DNA of 64,000 nt. Origin: Gemmatimonadota bacterium (GTDB lineage Bacteria; Gemmatimonadota; Gemmatimonadetes; Longimicrobiales; Gaopeijiaceae). The stretch covers positions 124,001 through 188,000 of the forward strand of contig SKKN01000023.1 of NCBI GenBank assembly GCA_007121455.1. The letters run 5' to 3'. Under the pieces are notes generated by a model, which worked only from the letters and a program-made list of their open reading frames with translations, did no database searches and had not been told where the DNA came from. The position numbers and the translations under genes are program-made. This document shows, one piece after another, positions 38,769 through 46,012 of this stretch (position 1 is its first letter; each line of letters starts with the position of its first letter).

Positions 38769-39355
38769 CGGATCCGGCGGGGAGACACGGGACCGAAAAT
38801 GGGGGGACGGCGGGAGGAGGCGATCTGGGCGGCCGAAAGCTGCCGATCCTCTTGATCTTCGGGGGAGGGGTGTTCCTCCTCGACGTCGTCACGAAGTGGA
38901 TCGTCCAGCAGACACTTCCATTGGGCCGTTCCGTCGAGGTGCTGGGCGACGTGTTTCGCCTCACCCATATCATGAACCCCGGTGCGGCCTTCGGTCTGCA
39001 CATCGGGGAGCATTCGCGGCTGGTTTTCATCCTCCTCACCATTTGCGCTCTCCTCTTCCTCGGGGGGATGTACTGGTATGCTGCCCGGAGGGACTACCTC
39101 CGCCTCGTAGCCGTGAGTCTTCTTGTCGGCGGGGCTCTCGGAAACCTGCTCGACCGGGTCCGCTTTCCCGAGGGGGTGGTGGACTTCCTCGACGTCGGAT
39201 TCGGCACCATGCGCTGGCCCGTGTTCAACGTGGCTGACATGGGGATCACCGTGGGGGCGGTGCTCCTCGCCGTATCGATCTGGCAGGAGGAGCGGGAGGT
39301 ACATCGATCGGAGGATGGGGTCGACGAGAAAGCTGCTCGTTCTCCTTCGTCCTGA
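38765..39355 (+). CDS. lspA: Signal peptidase II (lipoprotein signal peptidase)
   Basis: A 196-residue membrane aspartyl protease with four helices. The catalytic aspartates are in GNLLDRVRFPEGVVDF and FNVADMGITVG. It cleaves prolipoproteins such as the TPR lipoprotein encoded at 18.6 kb. An extra 25-residue glycine-rich N-terminus precedes helix 1, and a charged C-terminal tail extends past the usual end. The GTG overlaps the ileS stop. The ileS-lspA-rluD order is widespread. Confidence 0.94.
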   Translation: MTDPAGRHGTENGGTAGGGDLGGRKLPILLIFGGGVFLLDVVTKWIVQQTLPLGRSVEVLGDVFRLTHIMNPGAAFGLHIGEHSRLVFILLTICALLFLGGMYWYAARRDYLRLVAVSLLVGGALGNLLDRVRFPEGVVDFLDVGFGTMRWPVFNVADMGITVGAVLLAVSIWQEEREVHRSEDGVDEKAARSPSS

Positions 39356-39366
39356 CGGGGGGCGCC

Positions 39367-40398
39367 GTGTCCGGTAGCCGGAAGGAGACCCTGCGAGTGG
39401 GAGAGCTCGAAGCAGGAGTCCGGGTAGATCGGTACCTCGCGGACACGCTGAACCTTTCCCGTACTCGGATCCAGCACCTGCTCGACGAGGGAATGATCCT
39501 CGTCGACGGGAGGCGTCCGCGAAAATCAGAGCAAGTCGAGGCCGGCCAGCGGATCGAGGTGGAGGTCCCACCTCCCGAGCCTTTGAGCGAGGAGCCGGAG
39601 GACATCCCGCTCGACATCGTCTACGAGGACAATGCGCTCCTCGTCGTGGACAAGCCCGCAGGGCTCGTCGTGCACCCCGCGCCCGGGCACCCCGGGGGGA
39701 CGCTCGTGAACGCGCTTCTCCACCATGTGGATGACCTTTCCGGAATCGGGGGGCGGCTCCGGCCCGGGATCGTCCACAGGCTCGACCGCGACACCTCCGG
39801 ACTTCTCGTGGTTGCAAAGGGTGACGAGGCGCACCAACGCCTCTCCGAAGCGCTGAAGGCGAGGAACGTTCGAAGGATCTACAAGGCTCTGGTGTGGGGG
39901 CATCTCCCCGAGGATGAGATGCGAGTGGATGCTCCGATCGGCCGGGACCCCAGGAACCGGAAACGCATGGCGGTGGTCGACGGCGGGCGGCGGGCGGCGA
40001 CCCGATTCCGGGTGCGGGACCGATGGCCCGCCGCGGAGCTCCTCGAGGTCGCGCTCGAGTCCGGAAGGACGCATCAGATCCGGGTGCACCTCCTCCATCT
40101 CGGGCATCCCATCGTCGGAGACCCCGTCTATGGAGTTGGTTGGGAGCGGGGGATGAGTGGACCGGCCAGGGGGTGGGCGATGGAACTCGCCCGGCGCGTA
40201 CCTCGCCAATTTCTGCATGCCGCAGTTCTGGCCTTCGACCACCCTTCGACCGGTGAGCCGATGCGCTTCGAAGTGCCGCTGCCTCCGGACCTCGCCCATG
40301 TGGTCGAATGGGTGGAGGAGGGGTACAGGGACCAGGAGGCGCGCGACGGGGGAGGGTACGCTCAGGAGGACCGAGCCGATGCGGAGGAGGGTGTGTAA
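39367..40398 (+). CDS. rluD: RluD-family ribosomal pseudouridine synthase
   Basis: A 343-residue enzyme. An N-terminal S4 RNA-binding domain (VRVDRYLADTLNLSRTRIQHLLDEG) precedes the catalytic domain with HRLDRDTSGLLVVAK, which contains the catalytic aspartate. SGRTHQIRVHL follows. It modifies uridines in 23S rRNA helix 69 in well-studied members. The final 20 residues are acidic and low complexity. The GTG at 39367 is 11 bp after lspA; the stop shares one base with the start of the DnaA-like gene. Confidence 0.94.
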   Translation: MSGSRKETLRVGELEAGVRVDRYLADTLNLSRTRIQHLLDEGMILVDGRRPRKSEQVEAGQRIEVEVPPPEPLSEEPEDIPLDIVYEDNALLVVDKPAGLVVHPAPGHPGGTLVNALLHHVDDLSGIGGRLRPGIVHRLDRDTSGLLVVAKGDEAHQRLSEALKARNVRRIYKALVWGHLPEDEMRVDAPIGRDPRNRKRMAVVDGGRRAATRFRVRDRWPAAELLEVALESGRTHQIRVHLLHLGHPIVGDPVYGVGWERGMSGPARGWAMELARRVPRQFLHAAVLAFDHPSTGEPMRFEVPLPPDLAHVVEWVEEGYRDQEARDGGGYAQEDRADAEEGV

Positions 40399-42386
40399 TG
40401 GAGCTCGACCGTCGGATGACCTTCGACACGTACGTGGTGGGGCCCGCGAATCGTCTCGCCACCGCCGCGGCCCGTCGAGCCGCGGATTCGCCGGGGACCA
40501 GCTACAACCCCCTCTTCCTCTATTCTGCCTCCGGACTGGGAAAGTCGCACATCCTCACTGCCGTCGCGCAGCACGCGACCCGCACCAAACCGGAGCGGAA
40601 GGTCGTATACCAGTCGCTCGAAGGGTATCTGGATGAGCTGACGCAGTCGCTTGGGAGCGGGGACAAGGACGGAATGCGGGACCGGTACCGCGACCTCGAG
40701 ATTCTCCTCCTGGACGACGTGCAGTTTCTCACCGGCCAGACCCAGGCGCAGGAGCTCCTTCTTCGAACCCTCGATACCCTGGCTGCCCAGGGCAGCCAGG
40801 TCGTCCTTGCGAGCGATCGGCCGCCTGCGGAGATCAACGGATTGGACGCCCGACTTCTCTCCCGCTTCTCCGGAGGGCTCATCGTCGACATCGGCACTCC
40901 TGATTACGAGACGCGAGTCGCGATCATGCGGAGAAAGGTCGAGGAGAGGAGTGCCCGGCTCCTCCCGGGCGTCGCCGAAGCCATGGCCCGCCATCCGTAC
41001 AAGAACGTGCGGGAGCTGCAGGGAGCGCTGAACCGGGTGCTGGCGGTCCAGGACCTCGAGGACCGCCAGGTGGCGCCCGATGAGGTGTACGGCATCCTCG
41101 GTGTGGGGGACGCCGGCCGCGCGGACGAGGGCAAGCCGGAGCCCCAACCGGTCGTCCCTGAGGTCGAGGAGGAGCCGGAACCCGAGCCGGAGACATGGAG
41201 GCAGACCCTCCAGAAGGAGGCTTCAGTCGCAGAGGAGGAAGGGTACTCCGCGGCGCGACTTCACCGACTCCTGGCGGCCGATGTCGAGCCTGAGGACCTG
41301 GAAGGGGTGGTCCGACGGTTTCGTCGTGACGTGGAGCGGCTTCAGGAGATTGGTGCGGCGTTGATCGAGCTGGGGAGTCCGTCGTCGGATGCGGACCAGA
41401 CGGTCCTCGAAGATCCCGAGCGGCTAGAGGAGGCCGAGGCCCTGCTCGCTTCTGCGAGAGAGCGGCGCAGACCCTTCCCCGAAATCGGGAATGGCCCCGT
41501 GCTTTCCGAGCTCACCGGTCGTTACCCACCCCTGGCACTCCGTGCCGCGGAACGGTTCGTGCTACAGGAGAGGCCGGAGTACAACCCGCTTTACGTCGTT
41601 TGCTCGGAGAGGGTTGGTGCGAACGACCTTCTGCGGGCGACCGGCCGAACTCTCCTCGGCATTCGGCCGAACGCCCGGGTGGCGCTCGTATCCGTGCAGG
41701 AGTTCGCCGAGGACTTCATCCGGGCGATCTCCGAGGGCGTGGCGGGAGCGTGGCGGGAGCGATGGTGGAGCGTGGACCTCTTCCTCCTCAGCGGCGCGGA
41801 GGCGCTTTCCGACACGGAACGGGCACAGGACGAGTTCTTTCACCTCTTTGAGGCACTGAAGGGGCAGGATGCGCGCATCCTGATCACCGCAGACTGCCCT
41901 CCTTCGGAGATCGAGAAGATCGACGACCGCCTGCGCTCCCGGTTCGAAGGAGGGCTCGTGGTGGAGGTCGACGGTTTGGAAGTCACCGATACCGGGGGCG
42001 GGGAGGTGGAGCTCGAAGTACGCGGGAGCGCCGCGGGGGAAGGCACGGTAGCCGAGGTCGAGGAGCACGACCGCGGGAAAGACCCCGCTCCGGCGACTGC
42101 CGGGGTGGAAACCGTCGTTCCGGACGTTCCGGTTCCGCCGACCGGTGTGGTGGGCGACGGGACGGGCAAGCCTCGCTCCGGAACGCACTCGGATGACCTC
42201 GCCCTGATCCGTGAAATCTCCGGGGTCGGGGCCCGTGCCACTCGGAAGCCCGATGAAGAGGGAAGCGTTGTGGCGGAAGGGTCTTCGGCCAAGGGGCCGG
42301 ATGGAGAGGAGGTGTGGAGGCCGAACCCGGAGAAGGTGGTCTGGCGCTGGCCGCGACTTGCGGACGTCCTCGAGGAGGACGACTGA
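40398..42386 (+). CDS. Tandem DnaA-like AAA+ protein with degenerate second domain
   Basis: A 662-residue protein. Residues 8-235 form a DnaA-type AAA+ module: YNPLFLYSASGLGKSH (Walker A, 36-51), LLLDDVQFL (Walker B, 103-111), LASDRPPAEI (sensor 1), ARLLSRF (arginine finger, 151-157) and NVRELQGAL (sensor 2, 203-211). A charged linker with coiled-coil character spans 240-360. A second module (395-527) again starts YNPLYV, but Walker A is RVGAND and Walker B is LFLLSGAEAL, while the DRLRSRFEGGL box is intact and the lid is missing. The tail is disordered. The DnaA DNA-binding domain is absent, so this is not the replication initiator. It is coupled to the PATAN-TPR gene. Confidence 0.88.
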   Translation: MELDRRMTFDTYVVGPANRLATAAARRAADSPGTSYNPLFLYSASGLGKSHILTAVAQHATRTKPERKVVYQSLEGYLDELTQSLGSGDKDGMRDRYRDLEILLLDDVQFLTGQTQAQELLLRTLDTLAAQGSQVVLASDRPPAEINGLDARLLSRFSGGLIVDIGTPDYETRVAIMRRKVEERSARLLPGVAEAMARHPYKNVRELQGALNRVLAVQDLEDRQVAPDEVYGILGVGDAGRADEGKPEPQPVVPEVEEEPEPEPETWRQTLQKEASVAEEEGYSAARLHRLLAADVEPEDLEGVVRRFRRDVERLQEIGAALIELGSPSSDADQTVLEDPERLEEAEALLASARERRRPFPEIGNGPVLSELTGRYPPLALRAAERFVLQERPEYNPLYVVCSERVGANDLLRATGRTLLGIRPNARVALVSVQEFAEDFIRAISEGVAGAWRERWWSVDLFLLSGAEALSDTERAQDEFFHLFEALKGQDARILITADCPPSEIEKIDDRLRSRFEGGLVVEVDGLEVTDTGGGEVELEVRGSAAGEGTVAEVEEHDRGKDPAPATAGVETVVPDVPVPPTGVVGDGTGKPRSGTHSDDLALIREISGVGARATRKPDEEGSVVAEGSSAKGPDGEEVWRPNPEKVVWRWPRLADVLEEDD

Positions 42387-44005
42387 TGGCGATCGAGGGA
42401 TCCCTCACCGACGTCGATCTGGCGGATATCTGCCAGCTCCTTGCGATGGGGCGGAAGACGGGGTGCCTGACGGTCACGGACCGTTCGAACTTCGGCTACG
42501 TGTACTTCGAGCAGGGCCGGATCAGCTACGCCTCGATCCTGAACCGACCGGACCGGTTGGGTGAGCTCCTGGTCCGCAACGACGTGATCACGCGAGGGGA
42601 CCTCTCGCAGGCGATGGAGATGCAGGCGCACCATCCAGGGAAGCGACTGGGTCAGATCCTCGTGGAGCGAGGGAGCCTCACCGAGGAGGAGCTGACTCGA
42701 TACATCACCGTCCAGATCGAGGAGGCCGTGTATCATCTCTTCGGATGGGATCGGGGAACCTTCCATTTCGACCCGGAAGAGCGCCCGGACGATGGGGCGT
42801 TGAAGGTGTCCATCCATGCGGAAGGCCTCCTCCTGGAGGGTGCCCGGAGGGTGGACGAGTGGAGCATGATCGAGAAGAAGATTCCGAGCATGGATCTCGT
42901 CTTCTCCCTCGAAAGGGATCCGCTGGGAGAGGAGGATGTGGAGCTCACCGAGGAGCAGAGGAAGGTGCTCCCGCTCCTCGACGGGGCGCGAAGCGTTGAG
43001 GAGATCGGGAAAGAATCGGGCCTGGTGGAGTTCGACGTGGCGAAGGCGGTCTATGGGCTTCTACAGGCCGGCTTCGCGCGGCGGTCCGGCCAGAAGACCG
43101 AAAAGGCCGAAGAGCCGGGTGACGCGCTGCTCCACCAGCATTTGAACCTCGGGCTTGCCTTCTACCGAGCCGGGATGCTGGAGGATGCCGAGCGGGAGTT
43201 GGACCGTGCGCTCGAGATCGACTCCACCCAGGTGGAAGCCCGGCGCACGCTCGCACTGATCGGGCTCAAGTCGGGGCGGACCGAGGAGGCGCTGGAGCAC
43301 CTCGTCCGGCTCGCAGAGAATGCTCGGGTGAGCCCCGGTACGCTTCGAAACCTCGCGTTCGCCCTCGAGTTGCTGGAGCGTTACGACGATGCGCTGGACG
43401 CCCTGGCACGCGCAGAAACAAGCGGTGTCGCGAAAGAAGACCTCGACGTCGCCCGGGCGGTCCTCAACCTGAAGCGGGGAGATCCGAAGCGATCGCGAGA
43501 CATCTTCCGCCAATACCGGAAGGAATCGGGAACGGCCCTCTCGCCGATCTACTACGCCTACGCCCTTCTCGCCGAAGGGGCGGCGGGCAACCCGGAAGCT
43601 GCGCTCGCGCTCGGGCGGGAGGGGCTCACGCGCTTCCCGGAGGACGGGGCGATCATGGTCAACCTCGGAGTGGTCCTCGAGCGAAGGGGTGAAACCGAAG
43701 CTGCCGAGGCGCTCTATCTGCGAGCCGTCTCCGGAGGCGACACGCCTCCCCAGGCGCACAAGAACCTGGGGGACCTGGCGTACCGCCGGGGGGACCCGGC
43801 GAGCGCTCGTGCTCACTACGAGAGAGCGATCCGGATCGACCCGAAGCTCGGAGACGATACCTACTTGAAGCTCGGCAACCTGGCCTACAAGGAGGGGGAG
43901 CGCGAGTGGGCGGTGGGGCTCTGGCAACGAGCCCTCGAGTTGAACCCGCGAAACGAGGTCGTGCGGACGAATCTGGAGCTTCTGGCGGCGACCCCCGAGC
44001 GATGA
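42386..44005 (+). CDS. PATAN (DUF4388) and TPR protein
   Basis: A 539-residue cytosolic protein. Residues 1-150 match the PATAN/DUF4388 type: GSLTDVDLADICQLLAMGRKTGCLTV, then YFEQGRISYASI. Embedded within it are two short repeats, LGELLVRNDVITRGDLSQAM and LGQILVERGSLTEEELTRYI, resembling GspE/MshE N-terminal motifs. Residues 195-235 look like a winged-helix-type extension. From about 250 to the end there are TPR repeats. PATAN proteins act in signalling linked to motility and surface functions in other phyla. The ATG overlaps the DnaA-like stop (TGATG), so the two proteins are probably partners. Confidence 0.88.
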   Translation: MAIEGSLTDVDLADICQLLAMGRKTGCLTVTDRSNFGYVYFEQGRISYASILNRPDRLGELLVRNDVITRGDLSQAMEMQAHHPGKRLGQILVERGSLTEEELTRYITVQIEEAVYHLFGWDRGTFHFDPEERPDDGALKVSIHAEGLLLEGARRVDEWSMIEKKIPSMDLVFSLERDPLGEEDVELTEEQRKVLPLLDGARSVEEIGKESGLVEFDVAKAVYGLLQAGFARRSGQKTEKAEEPGDALLHQHLNLGLAFYRAGMLEDAERELDRALEIDSTQVEARRTLALIGLKSGRTEEALEHLVRLAENARVSPGTLRNLAFALELLERYDDALDALARAETSGVAKEDLDVARAVLNLKRGDPKRSRDIFRQYRKESGTALSPIYYAYALLAEGAAGNPEAALALGREGLTRFPEDGAIMVNLGVVLERRGETEAAEALYLRAVSGGDTPPQAHKNLGDLAYRRGDPASARAHYERAIRIDPKLGDDTYLKLGNLAYKEGEREWAVGLWQRALELNPRNEVVRTNLELLAATPER

Positions 44006-45081
44006 TCGTTTTCCTCCTGGCCCTTGCCCTCCAGGGCGGGTTCCAGGATCCGGCCGACGTCGACTTCCTGCCTCCCGGGGCTGTGGCCGTGGCGCCGGAT
44101 ACACCTCCGTTGGCAGGGCGCGTGCAGGTGATTCACTGGCCGGGAGACGAGCACCGGGTGGAGCGGGTGCTCCGAGTGCTCGAGGTCCACCACCGGCTCC
44201 CCGCGCTTCCGGACGGGCTTCCGACCCATGCCCGGATCTATCTGGCACCCGACCGTGAACGCTTCGATCTGCTCACCGGTGGACGCGTGCCCGAATGGGG
44301 TGCGGGAGTTGCCGTACCCTCGCTCGACCGTATCGTGATCCCGCTCTTTTCCAGTCCCTGGGGCGACCCATGGGGTGAGGACCGAACCCTCCGGCACGAG
44401 TGGGCGCACCTCGGGCTCCACGAGTACATGTCCGGGCTTCGGATCCCGCGATGGTTCGACGAGGGGTACGCCCAGATCGCCGCCGGAAGCTGGTCTGTGG
44501 AAGAGGCATGGCGTCTCCGGATCGCCCTTGCCTCGGGACGGGCCCCTCCCCTCGACTCTCTCTCCCTGAATTGGCCGCGGGACCAGGGTTCCGCCAGGAT
44601 CGCATACCTCCTCTCCGCGACGGCCGTGGAGTTTCTCCGTGGCCGGGCCGGGGATCGGGGGCTGGAGGTCCTTCTCCCTCGCTGGCGCGAAGAGGGGAGC
44701 TTCGAGCGTGGGTTGCGGCTCACCTTCGGGTTCACGACCGCATCGTTCGAATCGGCCTGGCGGAGTCATGTGACAAGGCGCTATGGCTGGCTCTATCTGC
44801 TTTCACAGTCCCTCGTCTTCTGGGCGATCCTTTCCATTCTCGTCCTCTTCCTCTTCCACCGGCGCCGGGTTCGGGACCGGGAACGTCTCGAACGGCTTCG
44901 GGCAGAGGAGCTGCCCGACGATCCGGCATACTGGATCTGGGCTGCCGACCGGGTGAAGGGAGTGGAAGAAGGGGAGGGGGGCGAGCGAGGCCCGACAGGC
45001 GGCGGGAGGAGGCCCACCGGTGCGTCCGACGACAGCCCCGAGGGCGGCGAACCGCTTGACCACTCTGGAGACCCTCGGTAG
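44002..45081 (+). CDS. Membrane-anchored gluzincin (peptidase MA-like) protein
   Basis: A 359-residue protein. A short N-terminal hydrophobic segment (residues 1-12) may be a signal peptide. The zinc site HEWAH (132-136) and the downstream WFDEGYAQ segment with a glutamate ligand fit the gluzincin/MA-like fold. A transmembrane helix lies at about 272-293, followed by a basic and then acidic cytosolic tail. An extracytoplasmic metallopeptidase is the likely role, though activity is unproven. The ATG overlaps the PATAN-TPR stop (ATGA), making it the third gene of the DnaA-like operon. Confidence 0.82.
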   Translation: MIVFLLALALQGGFQDPADVDFLPPGAVAVAPDTPPLAGRVQVIHWPGDEHRVERVLRVLEVHHRLPALPDGLPTHARIYLAPDRERFDLLTGGRVPEWGAGVAVPSLDRIVIPLFSSPWGDPWGEDRTLRHEWAHLGLHEYMSGLRIPRWFDEGYAQIAAGSWSVEEAWRLRIALASGRAPPLDSLSLNWPRDQGSARIAYLLSATAVEFLRGRAGDRGLEVLLPRWREEGSFERGLRLTFGFTTASFESAWRSHVTRRYGWLYLLSQSLVFWAILSILVLFLFHRRRVRDRERLERLRAEELPDDPAYWIWAADRVKGVEEGEGGERGPTGGGRRPTGASDDSPEGGEPLDHSGDPR

Positions 45082-45084
45082 CAT
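45056..45084 (+). promoter_or_regulatory. Predicted promoter before the small membrane gene and tRNA-Val
   Basis: TTGACC at 45056-45061, a 17-bp spacer and TAGCAT at 45079-45084. The predicted start lies at about the ATG at 45094, so the mRNA of that gene would be leaderless. It may also drive tRNA-Val. Confidence 0.75.
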
Positions 45085-45093
45085 TCGGGCATC

Positions 45094-45360
45094 ATGGCGA
45101 AGAGTGCGGAAATAAAGGGTCGGAAGCGCCGAAGCAGGAGGGCGCGCGAGGGCGAGGGCGGGCAACCTCCGAAAGGGGGGCGAACCCGGCAGCGAGACGA
45201 GGGCCTCCGCTTCACTTCGGTGAATGCCCTCTTCGGGGGAGCTGCGCTCGTGACCGTCGTAGCGGGTTACGTTCTCCTCGCCCAGGGTTCGATCACCGCG
45301 GCGCCCCTTCTCCTCGCCCTCGGATACCTGATCCTCTTCCCGGTCGCCCTGGTGAAGTAG
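45094..45360 (+). CDS. Small basic membrane protein
   Basis: An 88-residue protein. The first 37 residues are strongly basic and disordered (KGRKRRSRRAREG), followed by two hydrophobic helices (about 44-60 and 67-86). I do not recognise a family. It resembles small two-helix membrane proteins often found ahead of tRNA genes in related bacteria. The predicted -10 box ends 9 bp before the ATG, and no ribosome-binding site is present, consistent with leaderless translation. Confidence 0.65.
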   Translation: MAKSAEIKGRKRRSRRAREGEGGQPPKGGRTRQRDEGLRFTSVNALFGGAALVTVVAGYVLLAQGSITAAPLLLALGYLILFPVALVK

Positions 45361-45371
45361 CCAGAAATCCG

Positions 45372-45446
45372 GGGCGCTTAGCTCAGCCTGGTTAGAGCGC
45401 CTGCCTTACAAGCAGGAGGTCGCTGGTTCGAGTCCAGCAGCGCCCA
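45372..45446 (+). tRNA. tRNA-Val (TAC)
   Basis: A 75-nt cloverleaf. The acceptor GGGCGCT pairs with AGCGCCC. The anticodon stem CCTGC/GCAGG closes a CTTACAA loop with anticodon TAC, and the T arm contains GGTTCGAGTCC. CCA is not encoded. The stretch 3' of it is gene debris. Confidence 0.95.
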
Positions 45447-45502
45447 TCGTCACGACTTTGAAGCCCCCGACCCCGATCCCGCCGCGACGCGTGAGGGTTT
45501 CC

Positions 45503-45780
45503 ATGCCAGCGACCTTCGGCGGCCACAGCATGGTGGACACCCTGCGCCGGGTGATCGTAAAGCGACCGGACGTGGCTACGAGCTCATCGAGGTGCCAACC
45601 GAGGAGTTCGACTCGCTGGGACCGAACGTTCCGGCCCTCTCCCCAGGCCGGTTCTTCGAGGCTGACTTCGAGTGCCTTCCGCACTCGTCGGGGCAGCAGA
45701 TGCGGAGTGAAGGGTTTCTGCAGGAGCTGATCGCCCGGCTGCCCCCAGCCCCATCCGAAGTACGGCGCTTTCCGTGAACC
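45503..45780 (+). pseudogene. Remnant of a dimethylarginine dimethylaminohydrolase-like gene
   Basis: Two pieces of one family lie next to each other in different frames. The first, from an ATG at 45503, reads MPATFGGHSMVDTLRRVIVKRPD, which resembles the N-terminus of the arginine deiminase/DDAH amidinotransferase family. At about 45571 the frame changes and reads GYELIEVPTEEFDSLGPNVP and then ALSPGR, which resembles the C-terminal segment of the same family. The expected central ~200 residues with the catalytic residues are missing, so the gene carries an internal deletion and a frame change. The last ~40 codons before the stop near 45778 were not recognised. Confidence 0.65.
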
Positions 45781-45803
45781 CCGACATGTACATCCCCCTA
45801 TTT

Positions 45804-45969
45804 CCGCTGCGCCGTCTGCCAGGGTGAGAAGGTCACGCTCTCGCTCCTCGGCTCCGAGTCGTTGAAGCTCGTTGCGGGTGTGGAGGAAAAAGCCCAGGAG
45901 GGGGAGGAGCGTGAGGATGGCGACGAGGAGGAACCGTCCCCGAAGGGTATGCGGGAGGCGAGCGAACAT
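45804..45969 (-). pseudogene. N-terminal fragment of a membrane sensor protein
   Basis: A minus-strand reading of about 55 residues starts at 45969 (MFARLPHTLRGRFLLVAILT). It has one membrane helix followed by a charged helix (NELQRLGAEERERDLLTLAD). This resembles the start of a sensor histidine kinase or GGDEF receptor. The sequence then loses similarity and runs into the amidinotransferase debris and the antisense strand of tRNA-Val. No sensor or kinase domain remains. It lies 43 bp after the DASS transporter gene in the same direction. Confidence 0.5.
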
Positions 45970-46012
45970 GCGGGAACCTCGAGTCTCGAGTACGATGACG
46001 CAAAGATCGCGC

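Noticed and set aside
40398-42386. Call as the replication initiator DnaA
   Set aside because: The C-terminal DNA-binding domain is missing, a second degenerate AAA+ module is present, and no dnaN/gyrB neighbour or DnaA-box cluster was seen.
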